Source of the DNA: Neptunomonas phycophila
Lineage (GTDB): Bacteria; Pseudomonadota; Gammaproteobacteria; Pseudomonadales; Balneatricaceae
DNA length: 64,000 nucleotides
Assembly: GCF_001922575.1 (NCBI RefSeq)
Contig: NZ_MRCI01000001.1
Coordinates: 2,790,001 to 2,854,000, forward strand
Direction of reading: 5' to 3'
Part shown: positions 27,396 to 36,470 of the stretch, in pieces
Position numbering within the stretch: the stretch's first letter is position 1
How the letters are laid out: each line of letters starts with the position of its first letter
Made by a program: the position numbers and the translations under genes
The notes under the pieces: generated by a model
What the model saw: the letters and a program-made list of their open reading frames with translations, nothing else
What the model was told of the DNA's origin: nothing
Databases searched by the model: none

Positions 27396-27467
27396 TTAAC
27401 GGTTTGCGAAGTACATTGTTACTTCAAAACCAATACGCATATCTTGATAAGCGGGTTTAGTCCACAT
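27396..27467 (-). CDS. pqqA: PqqA, PQQ precursor peptide
   Basis: A 23-residue peptide [20 protein letters not shown]... . The residues that become PQQ, Glu15 and Tyr19, are present in E-V-T-M-Y with the usual spacing. TGAGG lies 7 bases before the ATG at 27467; the longer open frame upstream (to 27605) lacks a ribosome site. It is the first gene of the pqq operon; pqqB follows after 119 bases. Confidence 0.97.
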   Translation of the reverse strand: MWTKPAYQDMRIGFEVTMYFANR

Positions 27468-27784
27468 GATAACTACCTCATTTGTTGTTATTGGGATTGT
27501 CCTAAGACTTCTCACATCATAGGAAAGGTCTAGCAGCACAAATATGGTACTTTGGAACGAAAAATGGCTTTTTAACCCTGTACCAGTGGATAAGATAGCA
27601 CCCAAAAATGTGTTTCCGACCTCATAAAAGAGACTATAGATAGCACAACAAAGTTCATTAACCTGATATCAGAAAACCAATTAACAAATAAAAACAATAG
27701 GTTACAAAGGCGGCATTGGGTATTAAGGGAATGCTAACTAGGCGGCAACAAAAAAACGTTACCAGAGGGGCATTAAAAACCGAT
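27468..27784. other. Upstream region of the pqq operon
   Basis: This 317-base AT-rich gap separates pqqA from the tRNA genes and must hold the pqqA promoter. A GGTACTTTGGAACG stretch at 27546-27559 resembles AGTACT-type motifs upstream of other PQQ-associated genes in the window, though weakly. I see no other gene. Confidence 0.45.
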
Positions 27785-27871
27785 TGGTGCAGATGGGGAG
27801 ACTCGAACTCCCACGCCCGTGAGGGCACCAGCACCTGAAGCTGGCGTGTCTACCAATTCCACCACATCTGC
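27785..27871 (-). tRNA. tRNA-Leu (CAG), copy 1
   Basis: Read on the minus strand it begins GCAGATGTGGTGGAATTGGT and ends with a T-arm GTTCGAGTC, acceptor CATCTGC and encoded ACCA. The anticodon stem CCAGC/GCTGG encloses the loop TTCAGGT, giving anticodon CAG. A long variable arm fits class II tRNA-Leu. It is 87 bases with CCA. Confidence 0.96.
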
Positions 27872-27946
27872 ATCGGTGTGTGTTTAAAGAGCCACCGCTC
27901 TATTCTTTTCGCACCCTACTTAACTCGTTGGAGAAAGTTTTAAGTA

Positions 27947-28033
27947 TGGTGCAGATGGGGAGACTCGAACTCCCACGCCCGTGAAGGCACCAGCACCTGA
28001 AGCTGGCGTGTCTACCAATTCCACCACATCTGC
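27947..28033 (-). tRNA. tRNA-Leu (CAG), copy 2
   Basis: It is identical in layout to copy 1 and lies 75 bases from it. Its one visible difference is in the variable arm (GTGAAGG against GTGAGGG on the plus strand). The acceptor stem, anticodon CAG and encoded CCA are intact, so it should be functional. The two are probably one transcript. Confidence 0.96.
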
Positions 28034-28152
28034 TCGAAAGAGGGCAGCATTATATAGACAGCTTTTTTAATTGGGAAGCGATTTCAATAAGATTTAGCCA
28101 GCCATAAAAAGTCACAAAATACAGCGGCTTTTTGTCTAATAAACGAGCAATG

Positions 28153-29127
28153 TTAAGGGGCTAAACAGGTATAAAATGGTTGCGCAAAATCAGCCAGAAA
28201 GCGCTGATAAGCCCCTGCACCCAAAACCACATTCTGCCCCAACGGATCAACTTCAGACACCTTAGCATCCGTGCCTGCCACAATAGAGGCGACAACGGCA
28301 CTACTGAACTGAGGCTCACTAAACACGCATACCGCTTGGCTGGACTCAACTGTGTCTCGCAGCTCGCCTAGATGTTTTGCACCGGGCTTGCGCGATGGAT
28401 TAATCGTTACAGAACCCAGTTGCATGAGGTTGTAATGTTCGATAAAGCGTCCGTACGCATCATGAAATACGAGGAAGCCTCGGTCAGACAACGGTGCGAA
28501 TACTGACATCAAGGCTCTATCTTGTTGAATTAATGATGCCGTAAACCGGTCAAGGTTCTGATCCAGCAATGCCTTTAAGTGTGGGAAGTGCTGTACAAGC
28601 GCAGCATGGATGGCATCGGCTATTGCCAGTGCGTGATGAGGATCTAACCAAATGTGAGGATCTACTCCTCCATGGTCATGACCATCTCCCTCTTCATCAT
28701 AATGATCTTCCTCATGGTGGTGCTCATGCTCATGCTCATGCTCGTCAACATCTTCCTCACCTGAATGAATCATTTCTTCTGTTAATAACTTAATGGTTAG
28801 AGCACTCGTTTGCGACAACGGCTTTACTAAAAATCGCTCTAATTCAGGGCCTATCCAGATCACAACATCAGCATTAGTCAGCATGCGAGCATCCGAAGGC
28901 TTAAGCGAGTATTGATGTGGTGAAGCACCTGCAGGCAATAAAACCTCCGGTTCAACAATACCATCGAGCAAATCACTGGCGATCAGTTGTACTGGAATGA
29001 TACTGGCCACTACTGAAGGTGGCTTTTCCTGATTAGCATGAGCAGCAGGAAAGCTAATTGAAAAAGCTAATGCTAAAGGCATTAAAAGAGAAGAGAATCG
29101 AGATATAGCGCGCATGTTCAAATCCAT
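28153..29127 (-). CDS. znuA: ZnuA, zinc ABC transporter substrate-binding protein
   Basis: A 324-residue periplasmic zinc-binding protein of cluster A-I. A signal peptide ends near AHA-NQ. Zinc ligands of the family are visible in ASPHQYSLKPSDA, DPHIWLDPHHA and FHDAYGRF. A His- and acid-rich loop (about 128-152, HEHEHEHHHEED) probably collects zinc. It is transcribed away from zur, and a Zur-like palindrome lies just before its start. ATG at 29127 or four codons later; no strong ribosome site decides. Confidence 0.94.
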   Translation of the reverse strand: MDLNMRAISRFSSLLMPLALAFSISFPAAHANQEKPPSVVASIIPVQLIASDLLDGIVEPEVLLPAGASPHQYSLKPSDARMLTNADVVIWIGPELERFLVKPLSQTSALTIKLLTEEMIHSGEEDVDEHEHEHEHHHEEDHYDEEGDGHDHGGVDPHIWLDPHHALAIADAIHAALVQHFPHLKALLDQNLDRFTASLIQQDRALMSVFAPLSDRGFLVFHDAYGRFIEHYNLMQLGSVTINPSRKPGAKHLGELRDTVESSQAVCVFSEPQFSSAVVASIVAGTDAKVSEVDPLGQNVVLGAGAYQRFLADFAQPFYTCLAP

Positions 29128-29138
29128 AATTAGTTACT

Positions 29139-29151
29139 GTTATAATATAAC
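29139..29151 (-). promoter_or_regulatory. Zur-like palindrome before znuA
   Basis: GTTATAATATAAC is a perfect palindrome apart from its central base and matches the core of the known gammaproteobacterial Zur box (GTTATAxTATAAC). It lies 12 bases upstream of the znuA start, where bound Zur would block transcription. Confidence 0.8.
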
Positions 29152-29265
29152 AAAACATTATTTAACTAGCTATGCGTTCTCTGCTATTTTGTCGTTGCTT
29201 TAAGGCTCGTTAGTTGTACTCCAGATCTTTTAGCCCGCTAGGCTTCATAGTCGAGCACCAAAAGC

Positions 29266-29278
29266 GTTATTATATAAC
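29266..29278 (+). promoter_or_regulatory. Zur-like palindrome before zur
   Basis: GTTATTATATAAC differs from the perfect Zur core by one base. It is 40 bases upstream of the zur start, and implies zinc-dependent autorepression of zur-znuC-znuB. Confidence 0.75.
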
Positions 29279-29317
29279 ATACTCATCTCCCGCTAACCGA
29301 GATCACGGATAACCACC

Positions 29318-29812
29318 ATGACAAATGTCGATATTGCCTTTCAGCCCGAGCACGATCACGGGCACTGCATCAATCAGGCGCTGCACGATGCAGCTGAACT
29401 GTGTCGCAGCCGACAGTTACGGTTAACACCGATCCGTGAGCTGGTACTCAAGCTTATATGGCAAAGCCATAAGCCATTAGGTGCGTATGATATTTTACCG
29501 GCATTGGCAGATGCGGGGTTCAACTCGGCCCCACCAACCGTTTATCGGGCTCTTGATTTTTTACAAGAGCAAGGGCTAGTTCACAGAATTGCTTCGTTAA
29601 ATGCGTTTATGGGCTGTAATCACCCTGAAAACCACTGCCATAACAGCTTTCTTATATGCAGGCAGTGCCACAGTGCCGTAGAGCTTGAATCCCCAGCTAT
29701 TAGTAAAGCCGTAAAAAAGACAGCATCCGAGATTGGTTTTGCCGTGGAATCAGAAACTATCGAAATAGCCGGAACATGCCCTGCTTGTCTGACTAAAGGC
29801 CAACCCGAATGA
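29318..29812 (+). CDS. zur: Zur, zinc uptake regulator (Fur family)
   Basis: A 164-residue Fur-family repressor. The winged helix lies at about 25-95 ([26 protein letters not shown], then [18 protein letters not shown]). Metal site residues include [11 protein letters not shown] and the structural cysteine pairs CRQCH and CPACL. It senses zinc and represses znu genes. It is the first gene of zur-znuC-znuB and overlaps znuC by 4 bases. The divergent region carries two Zur-like boxes. Confidence 0.95.
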   Translation: MTNVDIAFQPEHDHGHCINQALHDAAELCRSRQLRLTPIRELVLKLIWQSHKPLGAYDILPALADAGFNSAPPTVYRALDFLQEQGLVHRIASLNAFMGCNHPENHCHNSFLICRQCHSAVELESPAISKAVKKTASEIGFAVESETIEIAGTCPACLTKGQPE

Positions 29813-30582
29813 GTGCCCCTTTAGATATCATTCGACTAAAAGATGTCAATGTACAGTTTGGCCACAACCATGTGCTGCAACAGGTTAACCTGCACTTGCA
29901 TCGTGATTGCATCACAACCCTAATAGGCCCCAATGGTGCAGGGAAAACAACCTTGGTTAGAGTGGTATTAGGGCTAATTAAGCCATCAAGCGGCAACGTG
30001 TGGCGACAACCGAGCCTACGCATAGGCTACATGCCACAAAAACTATTGATTGACCGTACCTTCCCCTTAACCGTTAAGCGTTTCTTACAAACCACGCGCA
30101 CCAAAGCGCTAGCTCCTATAAAAACAGCCTTAGAGGATGTGAATGCAAGCCACTTACTTGAGCACTCAATGCATGACCTCTCCGGTGGCGAAACACAACG
30201 TGTTATGTTGGCACGGGCGTTATTACAAGATCCCGAGTTGTTAGTGCTAGATGAGCCTGTTCAAGGGGTCGATATTAATGGTCAAATCGAGCTATACAAC
30301 CTAATAGGCCACATTCGTAAGCAACGCGGCTGTGGCGTTTTGATGATTTCTCATGACCTCCACTTAGTCATGTCGTCTACCGATCACGTCATTTGTCTAA
30401 ACCGACACGTGTGCTGCTCTGGCAACCCCGAGCATGTGAGTAATGACCCTTCTTTTCGTGAGATGTTTGGTCAACGTGGGGCGGATAGTTTGGCCTTGTA
30501 TAGTCACCATCATAATCATCAACATGATACGCACGGTGATGTTATTGCTGACCACCCTCACACCGGCGACTGCAAACACTAA
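29809..30582 (+). CDS. znuC: ZnuC, zinc ABC transporter ATPase
   Basis: A 257-residue ATPase: Walker A GPNGAGKT, signature [15 protein letters not shown], Walker [13 protein letters not shown] and switch [18 protein letters not shown]. The C-terminus is His-rich ([14 protein letters not shown] and more), an extended form of the tail seen in E. coli ZnuC. It energises zinc uptake by ZnuB with ZnuA. Confidence 0.96.
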   Translation: MSAPLDIIRLKDVNVQFGHNHVLQQVNLHLHRDCITTLIGPNGAGKTTLVRVVLGLIKPSSGNVWRQPSLRIGYMPQKLLIDRTFPLTVKRFLQTTRTKALAPIKTALEDVNASHLLEHSMHDLSGGETQRVMLARALLQDPELLVLDEPVQGVDINGQIELYNLIGHIRKQRGCGVLMISHDLHLVMSSTDHVICLNRHVCCSGNPEHVSNDPSFREMFGQRGADSLALYSHHHNHQHDTHGDVIADHPHTGDCKH

Positions 30583-30617
30583 GACAGCGATTAGCGACTA
30601 AAAGGTAAACACAAACC

Positions 30618-31409
30618 ATGTATGATTTTTTGCTCTATGCCATTTTAGGTGGTCTAGGCGTGGCTATTTTAGCAGGCCCATTAGGTGCCTTTGTTGTATG
30701 GCGGCGCATGGCCTACTTTGGCGACAGCTTAGCTCATTCGGCGCTTCTGGGTGTGGCTTTAGGTATCTTGCTAAAAGTAGATTTGAATTTGGCCGTTATA
30801 TCCTGTTGCCTCGTGTTAGCTTTAGTGCTGGTTGTACTGCAACGCCAGCGTCAAATTGCTACCGATACCCTACTCGGTATTATGGCTCACAGCACATTAT
30901 CGTTAGGGCTAGTTACCGTGTCATTTATAGACGGGGCTAGACTCGATCTAATGGAGTATCTATTTGGCGATCTGTTAGCTATTTCACCCGCGGACCTGCG
31001 ATGGATTTTATTTGGAGGCATACTTATATTGGTCACAGTATGGCGCTGCTGGGAATCACTGCTCGCCATCACTATTAATGAAGAGTTAGCCCATGTTGAG
31101 GGGGTCAATGTCGGTAGAACCAAACTCATCTTGATGGTTTTGATCGCCATTGTTATTGCTGTTGCCATGAAAATTGTTGGTATTTTACTCATTACCTCGC
31201 TCATGGTTATACCCGCGGCGACCGCTCGCCGTCTTGCCTCCACCCCAGAACAAATGGCTGTCCTTGCTTCGGTTATTGGCTGCATGGCCGTTCTGGCAGG
31301 CATTTGGGCCTCATGGACATTTGATACGCCAGCAGGTCCATCGGTCGTTGTAGCCGCCTTGTGCGCCTTTATCAGTGTGTATTTACTTCCGAAGCGGCTA
31401 ACGGTTTAA
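30618..31409 (+). CDS. znuB: ZnuB, zinc ABC transporter permease
   Basis: A 263-residue permease of the ABC-3 family with seven or eight membrane helices. Family landmarks are GPLGAFVVWRRMAYFGDSLAHSALLGVALG and LLITSLMVIPAATARRLASTPEQMAVLA. It pairs with ZnuC and ZnuA. It follows znuC by 35 bases; the MATE gene begins 2 bases after its stop. Confidence 0.96.
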   Translation: MYDFLLYAILGGLGVAILAGPLGAFVVWRRMAYFGDSLAHSALLGVALGILLKVDLNLAVISCCLVLALVLVVLQRQRQIATDTLLGIMAHSTLSLGLVTVSFIDGARLDLMEYLFGDLLAISPADLRWILFGGILILVTVWRCWESLLAITINEELAHVEGVNVGRTKLILMVLIAIVIAVAMKIVGILLITSLMVIPAATARRLASTPEQMAVLASVIGCMAVLAGIWASWTFDTPAGPSVVVAALCAFISVYLLPKRLTV

Positions 31410-31411
31410 GC

Positions 31412-32761
31412 ATGGGGCTGGCAGACTACAAACCAACTCGGCACGATCATCGAACCATCTGGGCTCTGGCGTGGCCGATGATCCTTTCGAACATCACTGT
31501 TCCGTTAGTCGGCCTAGTTGATACCGCCGTTATTGGCCACCTATCGGATAGTCGCCACTTAGGTGCAGTAGCTGTTGGCAGTATGTTTTTCTCTGTTATC
31601 TATTGGGCATTTGGCTTTTTGCGCATGGGAACATCCGGCCTAACCGCGCAAGCCGTAGGTGCACAACGCCCTAACCAAAATAGGACACTACTCGCGCAGT
31701 CCTTAGTGATGGGCTGTGTGATTGGATGTGCGCTTATACTCTTTCAATACCCATTGATAGAAGCCGCGCTCTATTGGATAGAAGCAACACCAGCCGTCAC
31801 CGACGCCGCGCGCACCTATACACAAACTCGTATTTACAGTGCCCCTGCCGTCCTTTGTAATTTTGCGCTGCTAGGCTGGTTTGTTGGCAACCAAAATACG
31901 CGGATTCCTCTAATTTTGTTAATCACGACCAATCTACTCAACATGATTATGGATGTGATTGCCGTCTATTACTTTGGCCTAGCGTCTCAAGGTGTGGCTT
32001 TGGCCAGCGTTATCGCTGAATACGGCAGTTTAGCCCTCGGGTTATGGTTTTGTCGTCGGTTGCTGGCGCGTATGGGTGGGGAATTACTAACGAGCAGCCT
32101 AAAGCACTTAAGCCACTACACCGAGCTGATTAAGGTAAACCGCTACCTGTTTGTGCGCACATTAGCCATACTCTTCTCATTGGCCTTTTTTACGGCACAA
32201 GGTGCCAGACAAGGAACAGACATATTGTCTGCCAATGCAGTGTTGCTCAACTTTGTTTTGATTATCTCCAATGGCCTTGATGGATTTGCTCATGCCACCG
32301 AGGCGATTACAGGCAAACGCATTGGGCAACGCGACCTATCCGGCTTCTACCGCAATTTAATAGCGGCTGCTTGCTGGTCACTAGTCACGGCGGTGCTATT
32401 CACTATTTTCTTTTGGAGTGCTGGGCAACACATCATCCATTTGCTCACATCAATTGAGAGTGTCCGTACGCAAGCGACTCTTTATCTTCCATGGTTAATT
32501 GCGTTACCGCTATTGGGTGTATGGAGCTTCTTGTTAGATGGTCTCTTTATCGGGGCAACCCAAGTAAAAGCGATGCAAAACACCATGCTGGTTTCTGTAT
32601 TCTTAGTTTTTTTACCTGTGTGGTGGCTATCCCAACCTTGGGGTAATCATGGCCTTTGGTTCGCTTTCCTGTCGTTGTTTGTCGCACGAGCCTTAACTGG
32701 TGGCTTTGTATTTTGGCGCCTCAGCCGAACCGGTTCGTGGTTATCAGCCATGTCACATTAA
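31412..32761 (+). CDS. MATE family (DinF-like) exporter
   Basis: A 449-residue protein with about 12 membrane helices and MATE landmarks (LAWPMILSNITVPLVGLVDTAVIGHL, AVAVGSMFFSVIYWAFGFLRMGTSGLTAQAVG, NGLDGFAHATEAITGKRIG), closest to the DinF branch. I choose ATG 31412, just after the znuB stop, over 31361, which would overlap znuB by 49 bases. It is likely co-transcribed with zur-znuCB, though a direct zinc role is not evident. Drug or small-molecule efflux with Na+ or H+ is the family role. Confidence 0.88.
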   Translation: MGLADYKPTRHDHRTIWALAWPMILSNITVPLVGLVDTAVIGHLSDSRHLGAVAVGSMFFSVIYWAFGFLRMGTSGLTAQAVGAQRPNQNRTLLAQSLVMGCVIGCALILFQYPLIEAALYWIEATPAVTDAARTYTQTRIYSAPAVLCNFALLGWFVGNQNTRIPLILLITTNLLNMIMDVIAVYYFGLASQGVALASVIAEYGSLALGLWFCRRLLARMGGELLTSSLKHLSHYTELIKVNRYLFVRTLAILFSLAFFTAQGARQGTDILSANAVLLNFVLIISNGLDGFAHATEAITGKRIGQRDLSGFYRNLIAAACWSLVTAVLFTIFFWSAGQHIIHLLTSIESVRTQATLYLPWLIALPLLGVWSFLLDGLFIGATQVKAMQNTMLVSVFLVFLPVWWLSQPWGNHGLWFAFLSLFVARALTGGFVFWRLSRTGSWLSAMSH

Positions 32762-32774
32762 CCACCATCAACAA

Positions 32775-32801
32775 AAACGCCAGTCAAAATGACTGGCGTT
32801 T
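32775..32801. terminator. Bidirectional terminator between MATE and chemoreceptor genes
   Basis: A 12-bp perfect stem AAACGCCAGTCA, loop AAA, TGACTGGCGTTT. A's before and T's after serve both strands. It lies between two convergent genes, 14 bases past the MATE stop. Confidence 0.85.
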
Positions 32802-32817
32802 AAAAGTAAAAAGCTGT

Positions 32818-34713
32818 TTATAAGCTAAAACGCTTAACCTCTGACTCCACCTGACGAATTAATTCTCGTAGTTCAGACGCCTGTTTAGCTGCCTGTTCAC
32901 CTTCACGCGCCATATCCGTCGCCACATCGCTAATTGCCGATGTATTGCGGTTAATTTCTTCGGTCACTGACGTTTGCTCTTCCGCAGCCGAGGCTATTTG
33001 CGTAGATTTATCAGATATATTCGAGATGGCCGTAATGATTTGTTCCAGGCTCTGATGTGCTTCATCCGCATCATGCACGCTTTTTTGAGCCATTTCTTGA
33101 CCGCGGCTCATCGTTTTAACCGCCAACTGCGTCGTTTTTTGCAGTGTATCAATCATTGTTTGGATTTCTCCGGTAGACGCATGCGTGCGTTGTGATAACA
33201 CACGTACTTCATCGGCAACTACGGCAAAACCACGCCCTTGATCACCCGCCCGTGCCGCTTCAATCGCAGCATTCAGCGCTAGTAAGTTTGTTTGTTCTGC
33301 TATCCCACTAATGGTATTTAAGATACCGCTTATATGCTCAGCATGCTTTTCTAAATCCCCAATAACAGAGGTAGCTGATTCAACTTCAGATGCTAACGTA
33401 GCAATTGACTGCTGACTTGTCTCAACTTGCTTTTGGCCGCCCGAGCTCAGCGCAACTGACTCTTGAGCAGACACCGCTGCCATTTCAGCATTACCGGCAA
33501 TTTCTTGTGTTGCCATAGCCATTTGCGTGATGGCCGTGGCTACCATATTAATTTCGTCTTGCTGCTCCTGAATACGTTCGCTTCGCTTATGCGCTGACGC
33601 GGCGAACTGATCGGCCGACTGTGCCAAACTGATAGACGTATTATTCAACCGGCTAACAATACCGTGTAAGCGCTCAACAAATCGATTGAAGCCATCAGCT
33701 AATACTCCTATTTCATCTCGACTATCAACCGCGATGCGCACCGTTAAATCGCCCTCACCTTCAGCAATATCTGCCAAGGCTCGGCTCACCTTTTCTAAGT
33801 TTTTGAACATAACTTTGAAGAAAAAGACTAAAACAAGTGCCAATACAATAATCAGCAGCATACCAATAACGGATTGCTTAATAAGTAACGCATTAACAGG
33901 CGCTAGTAACGCCTTCTTGTCCATTACAAAAATTAAGGCCCAGTTGGTATTAGGAATCGCCTTGGCGTACACAAAACGTTCGGCCTCGTCTAGGGTCGCA
34001 TCAAACAAACGATCTTGATTAATCATTTCAGCCAAACCGTCTTTAGAAAAACGAGGGCTAAGCTCAGCAACCGACTTGGTTTGTAGCTCTGCTTCAGGAT
34101 GCGCGATAATTTGATCACTTAAATCCACTAAAATGGCATAACCATTCCCCGGTACATCCAGCTCTTGAACCTGCTTAGTTAATTGACTCAGTGTGACATT
34201 CGCGCCAACAGAACCCACCATCTTTCCGTTCTCACGTACGGGTTCAGCTAGAGTCACCACTAAGGCCTGTAACGTTTTACTGACATACGGTTTTGTAATA
34301 ATTGCGCTATCTTCAGCTTGGGCTTGCTTGTACCAGCCACGCTGTCGAGGATCATAACTACCGTTGTTCTGGTCCAGTGCGGGGTCTTGGCGGAACATTT
34401 CACCCTGGGCATTACCATAGTAAGTCAGCGCAAAACCGCCGCTCTCATGTGCTTGTCGAATAAGTGTGTACTTATCCACAGATGGGTTGCGCTCAATGGC
34501 ACCTTTAAGCGCCGTCATAGCGCGTTGGCGATCTGTCATCCATTGGCCAACACCTTCTCCATAGGCACCGGCAAAATGCTGAACATCTCTCAGCAAATTA
34601 ACGAGCATGCGATCACGCAGGACACTATTAGTTTCCAGCACCAGAAAGGTAACGATAAGCACAGCGGATATTAGGCTAACGCCTAATAATCGAGTTCGTA
34701 GAGAAAGCGACAT
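32818..34713 (-). CDS. Methyl-accepting chemotaxis protein with dCache domain
   Basis: A 631-residue chemoreceptor: TM1 about 10-29, dCache_1 ligand domain about 35-275 ([39 protein letters not shown]), TM2 about 280-302, HAMP about 303-357, signalling domain with hairpin tip [34 protein letters not shown]. The Y-x4-R-x-W-Y pattern of amine- and amino-acid-binding dCache domains is present, but the later GxD element reads GANV. The ligand is therefore open. It is a single gene. Confidence 0.93.
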   Translation of the reverse strand: MSLSLRTRLLGVSLISAVLIVTFLVLETNSVLRDRMLVNLLRDVQHFAGAYGEGVGQWMTDRQRAMTALKGAIERNPSVDKYTLIRQAHESGGFALTYYGNAQGEMFRQDPALDQNNGSYDPRQRGWYKQAQAEDSAIITKPYVSKTLQALVVTLAEPVRENGKMVGSVGANVTLSQLTKQVQELDVPGNGYAILVDLSDQIIAHPEAELQTKSVAELSPRFSKDGLAEMINQDRLFDATLDEAERFVYAKAIPNTNWALIFVMDKKALLAPVNALLIKQSVIGMLLIIVLALVLVFFFKVMFKNLEKVSRALADIAEGEGDLTVRIAVDSRDEIGVLADGFNRFVERLHGIVSRLNNTSISLAQSADQFAASAHKRSERIQEQQDEINMVATAITQMAMATQEIAGNAEMAAVSAQESVALSSGGQKQVETSQQSIATLASEVESATSVIGDLEKHAEHISGILNTISGIAEQTNLLALNAAIEAARAGDQGRGFAVVADEVRVLSQRTHASTGEIQTMIDTLQKTTQLAVKTMSRGQEMAQKSVHDADEAHQSLEQIITAISNISDKSTQIASAAEEQTSVTEEINRNTSAISDVATDMAREGEQAAKQASELRELIRQVESEVKRFSL

Positions 34714-34818
34714 GTGTAACCTCTGCCAGCAAAGATAAAGGAGTACTTGGAGAAGTTTCCAAGGGTCTTCCCTTACCTATCGGCCGAGGCTACAACTAAA
34801 TGAGGAAAAAACAGTTAT

Positions 34819-35421
34819 TTACAAACCAGATAATAAGTAAATACCCACACCGGCGATACCCGCTCCACAATATCGAACAAGCGCCCTGCCTTGCTTGAGC
34901 TGCTTAAACAATTGCACCATAAATACGCCCACCAAATGGATAACGCCTGTACCTGCTGCAAAACCTAGTGCATATAAAACAGGTTGCGCAATTGATGGCA
35001 TCTCTTGACCATGGGCATAGCCATGGAAAACCGCAAAAAAGCTAACCCCCACCATTACCAGCACAGTGGGTAATCGTCGTCCAAATGCAATTGCCACACC
35101 GAGGACTAGTACTGAGAGAGATATACCTAACTCAATTGAAAATAATGGTATTCCCATCATCCCCATAACACCGCCAACTAACATCACAACCACAAAGGTC
35201 AGGGGTACAGACCATAATGCTCTGCCTCCCATTTGCGCACTTAGCATACCAACACTCAGCATTGCCAAAAGATGATCCAACCCCAAAACCGGATGGCTAA
35301 AACCAGCCGAGAAGCCCGTTCCTCCCATATCACTATGAGCCAGCGCCATTGCTGGGGTGAAAAAAGCAATGAGTAATGTCATTAGAGCTAAGGATAAGCG
35401 AGGGAACATAAATATTTTCAT
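34819..35421 (-). CDS. HupE/UreJ family protein
   Basis: A 200-residue membrane protein with a signal-like start (ALA-HSDMGG) and about six helices. The family motif HPVLGLDHLLAMLSVGML carries the conserved His, Asp and His, and FHGYAHGQEMP gives more His. HupE/UreJ proteins are nickel or cobalt permeases in several bacteria. No urease or hydrogenase gene is near, so the metal is undetermined. Confidence 0.9.
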   Translation of the reverse strand: MKIFMFPRLSLALMTLLIAFFTPAMALAHSDMGGTGFSAGFSHPVLGLDHLLAMLSVGMLSAQMGGRALWSVPLTFVVVMLVGGVMGMMGIPLFSIELGISLSVLVLGVAIAFGRRLPTVLVMVGVSFFAVFHGYAHGQEMPSIAQPVLYALGFAAGTGVIHLVGVFMVQLFKQLKQGRALVRYCGAGIAGVGIYLLSGL

Positions 35422-35472
35422 CCAACAATTAATGTAAACGATTATCAGTCAACATTAACCAACCACTTCACA

Positions 35473-36066
35473 TTAGTCCAGCGAGAATTGAGCGCCAGCA
35501 GCCGAGCAGGCAGAAAAGGCGGTACAGCTTGTCTCATGATCATTCACCATACCGACCGCCTGCATAAAGGCATAACAAATTGTTGGGCCGACGAATCGCA
35601 TACCTAACTTTTTGAGGGCTTTTGACATGGCTTTAGACTGCTCAGTTTCAGCAGGTATATCACGGTAATCGGTAACGTGATTCTGACGCGGCTGATAATC
35701 AACAAACTGCCAGATAAACTGAGCAAAACTCCCGTGCTCTTGTTGGATTTGTAGAAAGATACGGGCGTTCTCGATGGAGGATTCTACCTTTCGGCGATTT
35801 CGAATAATGGCGGGATCAAGCAGCATTGCCTCAGCTGTTTCGGTAGAAATACGCGCTACTTTTTCGGGATCAAAATCAAAGTAGTGACGCCGATAACCTT
35901 CGCGTTTTTCTAAAACAGTGCGCCAGCTAAGGCCAGCTTGAGCCGCTTCGAGTATAAGAAACTCAAATAAAACACGGTCATCCTTTTGAGGTCGCCCCCA
36001 CTCTTGATCATGGTAAACCGTCTCAAGCTCAGTTACACCCGTAGCCCAAAAACAACGCTGGCACAT
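35473..36066 (-). CDS. tag: DNA-3-methyladenine glycosylase I (Tag)
   Basis: A 197-residue glycosylase that removes 3-methyladenine from DNA. Family signs are YHDQEWGRPQ, LEAAQAGLSWRTVLEKREGYRRHYFDFD and the zinc snap with Cys near the start, His in YHD, and H-x3-C in NDHETSC. I choose the ATG at 36066 (MCQRCFW) as AAGGA lies about 7 bases before it; longer forms from 36105 (ATG) or 36108 (TTG) lack a good site. It follows the zinc-ribbon gene on the same strand. Confidence 0.94.
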   Translation of the reverse strand: MCQRCFWATGVTELETVYHDQEWGRPQKDDRVLFEFLILEAAQAGLSWRTVLEKREGYRRHYFDFDPEKVARISTETAEAMLLDPAIIRNRRKVESSIENARIFLQIQQEHGSFAQFIWQFVDYQPRQNHVTDYRDIPAETEQSKAMSKALKKLGMRFVGPTICYAFMQAVGMVNDHETSCTAFSACSAAGAQFSLD

Positions 36067-36111
36067 CACAATATCCTTATTGCCTAAGCAGCTGTCGCCA
36101 CTCATCAAAAA

Positions 36112-36387
36112 CTAGTGTTTGGTTCCCGGATTGGGGTTATTCACAAACTGTATAACTTGTGTATCTGGCGTATCTTCTTTTTGCTGGTTAACTCGTGTGG
36201 CCAGTTCCTGAGCTGGTTCAGGTGTACCATCTAAGTTTTGCCCATCGACATAATCACATCGAACACACTCACGATACTCGCGAATCTCATTTCGATACAC
36301 GCGAATGGTGTCCATTTCGCCACAGCGTGGGCATACAGCACCTGCAACAAATCGTTTAACTACTTTACCCGCGTTTTCAGCGCTCAT
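36112..36387 (-). CDS. YheV-like zinc ribbon protein
   Basis: A 91-residue protein with KRFVAGAVCPRCGEMDTIRVYR and ECVRCDYV, i.e. two CxxC pairs forming a zinc ribbon as in YheV (DUF2387). Its function is unknown. The start at 36387 is favoured over 36429 by a TGAGG ribosome site. It sits just after prlC, as in many Pseudomonas-like genomes. The tail after residue 55 is polar and probably disordered. Confidence 0.85.
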   Translation of the reverse strand: MSAENAGKVVKRFVAGAVCPRCGEMDTIRVYRNEIREYRECVRCDYVDGQNLDGTPEPAQELATRVNQQKEDTPDTQVIQFVNNPNPGTKH

Positions 36388-36470
36388 GACTACCTCAATA
36401 CCGTCCGAGTGACCAGCACCAGATGCCACTTATATACGTCACACTCTGGTGCTGCTATTAAACCCACAGT

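Noticed and set aside
27947-28033. Second tRNA-Leu as a possible pseudogene
   Set aside because: The only change is one base in the variable arm; stems, anticodon and CCA are intact.
28721-28743. Tandem TGCTCA/CTCATG repeats inside znuA
   Set aside because: They are codons of the His- and Glu-rich metal loop of ZnuA, not a regulatory repeat or CRISPR.
34819-35421. HupE/UreJ as a member of a urease or hydrogenase operon
   Set aside because: No urease, hydrogenase, or cobalamin gene or riboswitch is visible nearby.
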